The notes under the pieces are model-generated. The model was not told the origin of the DNA, did no database searches, and worked only from the letters and a program-made list of their open reading frames with translations. Shown piece by piece: positions 1 to 11,300 of a DNA stretch of 64,000 bases. This DNA comes from Chrysomallon squamiferum (Eukaryota > Mollusca > Gastropoda > Neomphalida > Peltospiridae). The stretch spans positions 26,908,850 to 26,972,849 of the forward strand of contig CM022679.1 in NCBI GenBank assembly GCA_012295275.1. The letters are read 5' to 3'. Within the stretch, counting starts at the first letter, position 1, and every line of letters starts with the position of its first letter. The translations under genes and the position numbers were made by a program.

Positions 1-154
1 GGTTAAGAATATTGTGCCTCTGATATACCTGAGTTACATATTTTCTGCATGTTTGGCGTGAAGAAATGGTTAATATATTTCTTTGTTTCAGCATAAAGGG
101 TTGGCAGTCTAGTTTTTAATCACATCTAAGAGTAAACAACCTACCAAACTTGCA

Positions 155-305
155 TCCACATAATCTACAGGAAAGGTTAGCATATTTGTGTCTACAAAAT
201 CTACAGAAAAATTTAACATTTGTCTACAAAATCTACAGGAAAGGTTAACATCTATGACTACACAGTCTACAGAAAGGGTTAATATTTATGTTTATACAAT
301 CTAAA
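155..305 (-). repeat. Degenerate ~37-bp tandem repeat with acceptor-like ends
   Basis: About four imperfect copies in the OGDH intron left of exon 8. Read on the minus strand each contains a pyrimidine-rich run ending in TCCTGTAG or TTCTGTAG. No coding match to the expected next OGDH exon was found. Confidence 0.6.
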
Positions 306-334
306 GTAAGAATATGATTCTTAACTAATATGAG

Positions 335-577
335 TGTTAACAAGGTCAGAGTGGATGTAACCAATCTTATTGTTAACAAGATGGATCAGACTGGATGTAA
401 CTAACCTGATTGTTAACAAGATGGATCAGACTGGATGCTGCTAACCTTATTGTTAACAAAATGGATCAGACTGGATATAAGTAACCTGATTGTTAACTAG
501 ATGGATCAGACTGGATGTAACTAACCTGACTGTTAACAAGATGGATCAGACTGGATGTAACTAACCTGATTGTTAAC
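335..577 (-). repeat. 40-bp minisatellite containing the OGDH exon 8 donor site
   Basis: Six units of 40 bp (the leftmost shortened to 36) plus a partial unit in exon 8. On the minus strand each unit carries a copy of the exon end and donor, of the form GTTAACAATCAG|GTTAGT. CAG or AAG followed by GT occurs with exon-side base at 566 (real), 526, 486, 446 and 406; the copy at 366 has lost GT. Using the first extra donor would bring an in-frame TAA. Confidence 0.9.
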
Positions 578-694
578 GACGAGGTGAATTGTTCCATGTG
601 TGGTGTACGCAGGCAGGTCACTCAAGTGGAATGTCTCATAAACAACACCCTGTCCTGCAAAAGCAGCATCACCATGAAGTAAGATACTCATCAC
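566..694 (-). CDS. OGDH: OGDH coding exon 8 (thiamine-diphosphate GD...NN motif)
   Basis: 129 nt, phase 0 at both ends, 43 codons: [20 protein letters not shown] through VVNNQ. It contains the whole GD...NN cofactor motif; the two Asn codons are the last but two and last but one of the exon. Acceptor TTGTTCCAG, donor AATCAG|GTTAGT. The final codons plus donor are the seed of a 40-bp minisatellite on its intron side. Confidence 0.93.
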
Positions 695-3433
695 CTGGAA
701 CAAGTTGTAAACAAAACATGAAACAAGTGTGGGTCACGCTGACACACTGCAAAAGCAGTGAGACCAATCAAAAAACACTGTGATTATATTTAAACATTAC
801 GTATAAAAACGTGTGTCATATAAGAAGTACATGAAACTGGATTCAGTCAGATTAAAACAACAGGAAAAGTGTGTGACACATAATAAAACAAAATTAAACG
901 GAGTGACAGTAAAACAATACAAAACAGTAAGTCATATTAAACAAAACGGAATAAAACCAAAGCCATGGGAAAATAATTTGAAACAAAATTTTTAGTCATA
1001 TAAAAAAAAAAAACATTATTAGATACAAATCATATTAAACATAAAACAGAACTCGGTCACATTAAAACATTATAAAACACCAATCACATTCAAATATAAG
1101 TCAAGACTCAAAGTCACATTAAAACATGAAAAGAGACTGAAAACACACACAACAACAACTCAAAGAGTCCTGTTACACTGATTCTCCTGTAACGTCAAAC
1201 AGGCTGCCAGGCTCACCTTTTTCCCGTCCGTGTCTCCCCTGTAGAACTGCTCAGCTCTCGTCTTTCCCTGCACGACGGGATCAACGGCTTCGAGATGGGA
1301 AGGGTTGGCCACGACGGCCAGTTTGATGTTCTTGTTGGTCACCCTGTTGAGGCGTTCGTGGGACATCCCCAGGTGATACTTCACGTCACCCGACCCCTCG
1401 TCAGAAGCCTCCAGCTTTGAGTCAAACTGACAGATGATCTTCTCCAGTGGCTTTCGGCAGACGTTTGCTAGAACGTTCAGGCGACCCCTGCAATGAGACA
1501 AATCTTACATGTACTGGACATCATGAATAAAATCACTTCAGTTCTGAATAAAAAAATAAGAATTCTGAATTCCAAACGGTATCTGCTCCCAAGGATATTC
1601 AGTACAGTATTCTGGACATTTTGTCAAAAAATAATCTGGGACCAAACAAGGATCACAGACGTGTATCATGCCTGTTTTTATTCAACATGTCAAATTCATG
1701 CTCACTGAAAACTCACCTGTGAGGCATGCCTATGACAAAGCTGTCCACTCCATAAGCACTGCAAGAATCAATGATTGTCTTCATAGCTGGGATCAGCACC
1801 TCGCAGCCTTCCAGACCAAACCGTTTCTCTGAGGACCACTTCCTGGCTAAAAACTCCTCAAACCTGCAATACAAAAAAATATTAGGCTAATGACTCTCTA
1901 AATAATCAGTCTGAAATCTGCAACAAGGAAAGTCTGTATGTACTTCTACACAGCAGGTGTTAAACTTTGTTAAAGCTGTAAAGTCCCATATTATAAATAA
2001 TCCCAGAAAGATGAAAAAAAAAAAAAAAAAAAAAGAATATGTAAGAGTTCTTTGATTATTTTTCCAAAAATATTTTCTCATATAATGTGTTTGGATACTG
2101 GCAAACCTTCAACATCATCATCACAACTTGAGAAATACTTATTTTAATACATCTAGAAAAACAGATTTAAAAAAAAAAAACATGTCTAACTACAGGCTAA
2201 CTCGACAAGTCTTCAGTACAACCACTTCTACATACGTCTGTTTTATAAAATGATGGGCAAAGAGCAAAAATTTGAACATAAGACTCATTCCAGTTTAATG
2301 ATAAAAATGTGAAGAGTTAGAAAAATGTGCAAAGACCTCGTAGATCGGACCAGCCTGGCAAGGATGAGGCGCTTTTCTTCACTGCTGAACTGCATGATTC
2401 CTGGAGGCTCAAACTTCTTCCGGATCCAGTCCGTCTGCTCAATGTTGTTAATGAACATGAACTCAACTCCAACATGGCGGCAATACACCTCCTGCAGAAG
2501 AAAAACAAAAACTCTGAATTTTTTTTTATTATTATTATTTTTTTTTTTTTTTTATTTACAAAGATGATAACAGGTGACACGAATATAATAAAATAATTTA
2601 TGAAATAAATAAACTTTTATTCTTCACAGAAAAAAAATAACAACTAGAAGATCTATTTTTAATCTGATAACAGGTGAGGAGATTAAAAATAAACAAATAA
2701 TTTATTTACAAAAAATCAAATAAAATCAAATCATTTTGGGTTTTATTTTCTCAAAAAAAAAAAAAAAAAAATTGGATAACAGATTATGTATGTATTCCTG
2801 AATATACTATTAAATATAATGTGTATTTTATTACCATAAACAGTTCTGATAATTGTATTATATCTGTGTGATAAGGAATACTGTTTATAAAGTTACAAAT
2901 AAAAAAAAAAATTAAATTTTTTTTAATTTGTTTTTGGCAAACCTCGAGTCGTTTGATAATTTCTCGCAGGGGCAGAGCTGCGTTGTTGCCGCCGATGTAG
3001 GTTGTGGCTGGCAAGCGAAACACACGGTCAAGATCCTGCTCCTCTGCAATCAACAAACAAACAAACTGACAGACAGACAGACAGACAGACAGACACAGAG
3101 TTCATACAGAATTATGTAATCGGTAACTCTAGGACAGAGAAATTGTTTAATGTGCATTTCTACCTACGGTGCAAACACTTAATTTAAACCTTTTGCATTC
3201 TTTCATGTGATTACTTTTTTTCTAAATGACCACCAATCTTTTCTAAAAATAAAGTATGACTACAAAATAACCAGACTGCAGTTATCTATCAAAGCTGCCA
3301 TATTAATTTCTTTTCTATGAACTTGAACCATGTTTATAAACTTAAACCATGTTCATTAACTAAAAAAAAATAAATAAATAAAATAATAAAAAAAAAAAAA
3401 TAATAATTTAAAAGATAATAAAATAAATAAATA

Positions 3434-3479
<46 letters not shown>

Positions 3480-5294
3480 TTAAATAAAATTTTAAAAAAA
3501 TATATTAAATTAAAAATTAATAATTACATCAACTACAGCCTGATCTGTAACCATTTACTAATGAATCTGACAAAAAATATTAGCAAATTTGCCACACTGA
3601 TCAATTAATAAAGGAAAATAACAGCTGAACTAAATCAAAATACATTTTTTTAAAATCAAAGCATGGTCTCTAGAATATACCAAATAATCACATGAAAGTT
3701 AGCAAAAATTTTACATCTTATCTGTAACATATTCACAAACACAAGTTAGTTTTAAAACTACTCTAAGTGAACTACATTATTTGATTAAAACTAAAAACAA
3801 AATAAATATATGAAATTTAGAAATTTAAACTAAAAACTGAACAAAACTGATAAAGGCAATAAATAAAAAATGTATACAGTTAATATAAGCATAAAGAGTT
3901 ATAAACTAACCTGATATCTCTACAAGATTAAATTTAAAACAAATGGAATGAAAGCTAGGGCATGTTAGTTTGAGTTTAAGCTATTAAAAAGTCAAGCAAA
4001 TTAGTGAAGATTAGTGAAATTTTAATTAAATAATAACGGAAGCAAATTGCTGTGGGAATTAATGCATGCCAAATTAGCTTTGATTAAAGATAAACTGGAC
4101 AGTTCATTATTTTTCTCACTATTTCACAACATACTGGTACTGATATTTCACAATGTACTGTTATCATGTAGTACTGAAGTCACTGTATAATATATTATTA
4201 ATCAGTCAATGCATAACATGAAATGATGCCATATAAAAGAATATTGATATATCATTTTATTACAGTACTGGTGTCACTGTATAATGTAATATTAATCAGT
4301 CTGTATAATGTAATTTTAATCAGTCAGTATAATGTAACATTAATCAGTCTATGTAATGTAATACTAATAGTCTCTCTATAATGTAATATTAATCAGTCTG
4401 TATAATGTAATATTAATCTGTCTCTGTATAATGATATACTGTATAAAACAATACTAACATATCATTGATAATGTATGATATACTATACAAAAAAATACAC
4501 TGATATATCAGTGTACATTACAGTATCAATGCCAATGTGTAACTATGATTGATTGGTATGATACTATATTGATATCCTATTTATATTACATTATGTATTA
4601 CTGATATAACATTGTGTTAGGTTATTACTTTGTATGCCACTTTGTAATGCAGTAATGATATGTCACTATACAAAGTAATAGTGTAATGTAATTATAATAT
4701 GTACTGATTACGTAAGCTATTATTAATTATATATCACAGTAAACATTATTGTAAGTTATTACTGATATGTCGCTGTATAAGGTAACACGGATGTATACAA
4801 TTTATTACAGATATTCATACACTATTGTACAAATTATTATTGATATGTCGATGTACAAGGCAGTATTCATAAATCATTATCTAAACAATTATCCGTACAA
4901 TGCAATACTGTAATCACAGTGTTTGTTATGGTTGATATGTCACTATATTGCAGTACTGATGTCAGTGTATAATCCAGTAATGATTATGTCATAGAATAAT
5001 TTCTTACCGATATGTCACTGTATTCATTTTTACTGATGTCACAGTGTAAGTTGTTATTGTAAGTAATATTGATATGTCATGTCACAAGTTATTACTGATA
5101 TGTCACTATATAAGGTAGTATTGATATGTCACTGTATGACATAATATTGATATCATTACTGATATGTATTACTTATAAATGTAATTTAGCAATCCTAACA
5201 TAATATTATGGATTAACAGTTGATTCATTAAATTTAGTTTTTGCATCCATTGATGTTATATCTTTATAAAGAACAAATCTGTCTGTGTGTATGT

Positions 5295-5352
<58 letters not shown>

Positions 5353-8300
5353 GTAAAGTGTAAATACTAAAATTAAAGACAAAACTGCACATGACTTTCA
5401 AACACACCAAATTACACAACACAAGAACACACCAAATGCTGTTAAAGCATGCACTGTTGTTAATTGTTAATTGTTAAACATATTATTAACCAACACCAAA
5501 ACTATTAACTAATACACCTATATTTAAAACTGCTAAAAGATAATTTGTTTATTAATCTTATGTTTTTATTGTCATACTCTTATTTTTTTTTTTATATTTT
5601 TTTTCTGGATTTCATTTATTCTTGTAAATTAAAATAGGAGTTTTTATTTATGTAGCATTTATTTCATTATTATCAGTAGTAATAATAAAATACAATGCAT
5701 AAAAAAAAAAAAATTTCTTTTGTTAATACATTAAATGGGAAAAAACCCCCAAAACCCCCAACATTTATTAGGATAATACTGATGTTAACAATTTCTATAT
5801 AAGGACATAAATGACCATTTAGAATGGTAGAAAAATGCCCCGACAGACCTAGTAAATCTATTGCCAATGAATACCTAAGCAGATCTAACCTGTTACTGCT
5901 GAATTAATCATATATTTTAACCATTTTTATTTTCTAACTTGACAAAATATAACATTTATTGATTTACAGTTAAAAATTGTTTTTAAATTAAATTTCATGA
6001 TTTTATGATGAAACAATAACCTTCATGAATTTTATGACAATTTGCGGTTAACATATTGAACTTCCTGATTTCATAACGTGATAAAATACTGCAATTCATC
6101 ACTTTATAATTTGATAAATACTAGACTTCATAATTTTATAATGATAAAATTCTGAACTCCACAATTTTGAAACGTGATAAAAAATACTGCTTTGAAACAT
6201 TAGATTTCAAACTAATTTTTTAACATTTGCTTTCTAATATAACATTAACCAGTAAGAGAAAACTGTTTACAATGTTAAAACATGGTGCAAAACACTCATT
6301 AGTATGATTTGAAGTTTCAACTATTTCTAAACTATGTTAACAATAAGCAGTGACTTGATTAATAATGTTTCACAAATCAGACTAAAATGATTTGATCGCT
6401 GTTTACATTTCTAAAATCAAGTCACATCAACCTTTCCAAATCTATTGTCACGTGATTAATAATGATTTGATTACTGTTTATATCTGAAAATCAGGACACT
6501 TTAACCTTACCAAATCTATAGTGACTTGACTGGCAATGTGTACATTTGTAAAAAAATCAAGTAATTTTATCCTTACCAAATCCATAGTGACATGATTAGT
6601 TATATTTATTTTTGACTCATTAGTGACTGGATCACCGTTTACATTCGAAAAATCAAGTCACTTTATCCTTACCAAATCTGTAGTGACTTGATCAGGAATG
6701 TTTACGTTTGACTAAAATTAAATAGTGACTTAATCACTGTTTACATTTGAAAAAATACAAGTCACTTTATCTGTATCAAAAAAAATAGTGACTTGATCAG
6801 GAATGTTTACATTTGACTAAAACTAAAATAGTGACTTAATCACTGTTTACGTTTGAAAAAAGAAAATCAAGTCACTTTATCCTTACCAAATCTATAGTGA
6901 CTCATGAGCAGCTGTTGAGGTGGGTTGGCCTGAAGGTCAACACTGTTGATTCCCAAAGGGTCAAGGTCAGCCAGGTGATGTCCAGCAATCTAATGAAGAG
7001 CAAACAAACAAATAGTCCACTAAACATAACTTGGATCTCAGATTGTGAAGAGTCCCCAGTCTGATGCTGTACATACTTTGAAAAGAGCAACAGCAGAAGT
7101 TTAATAATCTGTTCTTGATGATACATTCGGCAAAGCACGCGAATCAGTAACATCACAAAAGGTTCTTATCAGAAATAAGGAAGATCATAAACAACACTCG
7201 AAGAGTTACTGAATGATAAGCTCAGGAATACTGTCAAAATCAGAAACAAGAAATCATGAAAAAAATCAGGATTAGATATGACGGAGCATGGATGATGAAA
7301 ACACAAGTGTCATATTCACTAGTCAATATATGAACAGAATCAATATATGAACAGTTCAGTCAACAACAGTTCTCTGTCAGAAGAGGCAGTATAACAATGC
7401 CAGTCAGAAAGAGCAATATGAAGTGTACACTGTCAGAATGAGTAATATTAACAGTTCATTGTCAGAATTGGCAATATGAACAGATCAGTCAGAATCAGTA
7501 ACATTTTTCCAGTTGACAATGTGAACAGTTCACTGTCAGGATCAGCAACTAAACAGTACACTAACCAAATCAGAAATATGAACAGTATGATGACAGAATC
7601 AGCAATACCAATTAGCATCACCATCAGTAAACTAATAACATAGCATGTATCACAGTTAGTAGAGTAATAATAACTAGTTTCACAAGAAGTAAATTGATAA
7701 CGTGTTAGGTTACTAGTACATAGCCAGCAAAGTGACTAGTAACAGACCTTCTGTCACAACCAGAACATTAATTTACAAACAATTAATACAATCAGATATG
7801 TGATACTAGATTAAAATTTAGAATGTTTCTGGATGTTACTTCTATTTACTTTTTAAAATATCAATAATTCTGATTAATGTCAACTATTTATTTCCTTTAG
7901 TAACTGTGTGTAATAATTTTCTGTCACACAAAGCTAAATTACATTCATGGTCAATGGGCAAAACAAAGTTAATTTGCTTTTCATGCACATTCCAGTATTG
8001 GCAGTCAAAAACTTTGCGAAGGAACACTCCACAGTTAAAAAGGACTTCAACAAAGAACCTATTCCATATAAATAATTTGTTAAACATAACATAGTTTTCC
8101 ATGCATATATATATGTGTGTGTATATATATATATATGTCAAAGCTGTTTGCATAAGTGCATATCTGGAAAAGTTTAGTATTTAGATATAGATAAATATAT
8201 AACCACTTTGATTATTTTATTTTTTTTTTATTAAAATACTGATGATAAATGTACAATAGAAAATAATGCAAAGGATGACAAGCACCAATAAAATAAGCTA

Positions 8301-11300
8301 CGGGATACAAAGAAAGAAAGAAAGGTTAAGAAATGTTTAAACAAAAAATTTTTGAAAACCAAAACTGACAACATTTTCTTACACTATAAATAATAATTTT
8401 ACATATATGCATATATAAATCAGAGGGATCTCACAGGAACAATACTGGATGTAGCTTGCGACCAAATAAAGTTAAATAAAAATAATAATAACAAGTTTTA
8501 AGACTGTCATCGATATCTCTATTTTCGGCCACATACATACCAAGGTTGTAAGTCTGTAAAATTAACTCTTTGGGAGTTTCGGAATCTAAATCAGCGTCTA
8601 GAATTCCAAGAGGGTCGAGTTTAGCCACATTGTGACCTCGAGTCTGGCAATCCCCATAAAACAAGATTGAATATCAAAGACAAGAGAGAAACAAACAATA
8701 CAGTGGCCTACTGAATTTAATTAACTCAAATATTTTTTTTTTTAAATTTAAATAATTGAAGAAAGATAAATTAAGACTTCTTTCAAACAGTTTATCATGT
8801 TACACAAAGTATAAAAATTAGTATATGAATATTTGCAAAAAAAAAAAAAAAAAAATAAAAAAAATAAGCATATTAAAAAAAAAAAGATTTTATAATATAT
8901 TTATTCTTTCAAAAACAAACATTTAAATCCACAAGAACTATCCAAATTAAAAATAATTAATTTCTTTTAACAATATTTTTTTTCTCTTCTGTCATCGTGT
9001 TAGTTAGTATCTGATATATATATATATATATATATTATCATTTATTTAAAGATGTTAGGAAGATTATTTCTCATGATCTAAAAGCCACACCTGATATGAT
9101 CGTATGATTGTCTGAACTGACAGGTGATCTTCTATAACCTTCTCGTCAACTGGGGCCCCCTGAGTGACAGCATGTACTGGTAGCGTTGCCAGGGCTGCTG
9201 TTGAAGCAGAAAGTACTGGTGGACGAACGTACGCTTGGCCTGGAGGAGCCCCTTTAGCCGTCTGACGGAAAAAAGAGTCCCAAGACTGAAAGCAAGCAAA
9301 ATGTAATTTAATATTAAACTGATCAAAACGTTAATTTTTAGTAATACACATGTTTATGTCAAAATTAATTAAACAAAGGTACGTAAATACAAGAATAAAT
9401 AAATATATAAATATATAAATACATAAATACATATATAAATAAATAAATAAATAAATAAATAAATTAGTTTTGGTTCATTTGATATGCAAACAATTTAAAT
9501 ATTTGAGATATTTAAAACAAACAAACAATAAAAATAAGACAACAAAAATGAAAAATATTAATAACATCATTAATCTGAATAAATAAACAAGTAATAAAAT
9601 AAAATAAAAGTGCAATAAAACTATGATCAAAATATTAATTTTAGTAATATACATGTTTATGTCAAAACTAATCAAACATAAATACGTAAATTCATAAATA
9701 AATAAATACATACGTATTTAAATTCATAAATAAATAAATACATAAGTACATACATGAATATTCAGATTGGTTCATTTGATACACAAACAATTTAGATATT
9801 CAAAATATTTTTAAAAAATAATAATAATATTAAAACAATAAAAATGAAAAATATTAATAACATCAACAATTTAAATAAATAAACAAGTAATTAAATAAAA
9901 TAAAGTATAATAAAAAATAAAATAATTAAAAAGTTCTTAAAGTATAATATGATTCATCAGAACTGTTAACAGAAAAGTCACAAGCCATGTTATTTTCTTA
10001 ATGTTCAAGCATATTTGCTATGGGTACAGAAGGATGATTACCAGGCAACCATTTTTTTTTTTTTTTTTTACACATTTGTCGTATTGATTTATCAACACCT
10101 ATCTAAAATTTGTACAAATTATAAAAATCAAAGTCTTCCTATGAATCTGAGAAACATTGATTTTTCAGGAAATGGCCGAGAAGGTACAGCGGTGAATTTA
10201 TCTGGAGACTGATCGAGATATTGGAATTTTCATACAAACAGGAACATTCCATCTACATATAATCAATACCCAAGAGGCAATCTAACACAGCAATATAGCA
10301 CTGCCTCTGTGATTGACGTCAAATGAAAAGCCATTACAACACGAACACTGCCACTGAATATATTTAGTCATTTCTTTCTATAGTAATAACATACTAATGC
10401 ACACACTGCAATTAAAGCATATTAGTTTTACTCAAATTAATTATCTTTCATCGATATGTGTGCATTTGTGTGTATGTATTTATACATGTATAGGTGCATA
10501 TAATGTAATTTATTTATGTTATGTATGTATCATTGTATGTGTTTGTATCTGTCTTCGTGTAGCTATTTACTTCTTTTGAAATATTCCTAATACTCTTGCC
10601 TATAACACGTTTTTTCTCTCTAATGCATAGAAAAAGGCAGAACATGTCGATTAAAATGAGACATTCTCAGAAAATGTACAGTTTAGTTAATTTAAAACAG
10701 TAACATCGAATGTAAACCAAGTCAAGAAGGTTTTGAGGATGATAATGACTTCATTATTTCGATACTGGATAGGTGATAACTGATTTATGTAAAGGCTGGA
10801 TGGACTATCAAGATGATAAGTAACAATTATTTAAGAACTGAATGGATCATAATGCCTTTACTACTTATAAACATTGTGTAGAAAAGTATTAAATATAATG
10901 TTTTTTTTTTTAAATTTGCAATAGGATGGATAACAGTGTGTTATTATTAACTTAATATTGTGGATAACAAAGTTAACTATTTAAATGTGGGTTGACGATG
11001 ATCTTGGGACTGTCATATGGAAATCAAAACGTGGAAAAATACTTCATAAATGTTTAACCAACTCTCTCAATTCTAGATACAACACAAAACCAGCAGTTAT
11101 GGTGATACTGCAGAATAAAAATGTTTTTTTTAGTTCTAAAACTGATCCAAATGAACTCATAACAGTGGTAAATATAATATATCAACCTCCTTAATGTTCT
11201 ATGAATAAACATGAGTAGCTAACTGGTTTGGGATTAGTCTAAAGTCTAACTGGTTACGTTTGAAGGTAATAATAATGAGTCAATTTCACATTTCTAGTAA

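Noticed and set aside
589-995. Small plus-strand open frames of 60-64 codons
   Set aside because: They overlap antisense OGDH exon 8 or AT-rich intron and have no coding character.
8485-8540. Continuation of OGDH exon 3a as [14 protein letters not shown], which loosely resembles vertebrate GFYGLDESDLDKVF
   Set aside because: The strong donor CTTG|GTATGT gives the same length as exon 3b and a clean join to EEQDLDRVF; the extension would duplicate that segment and has no good donor.
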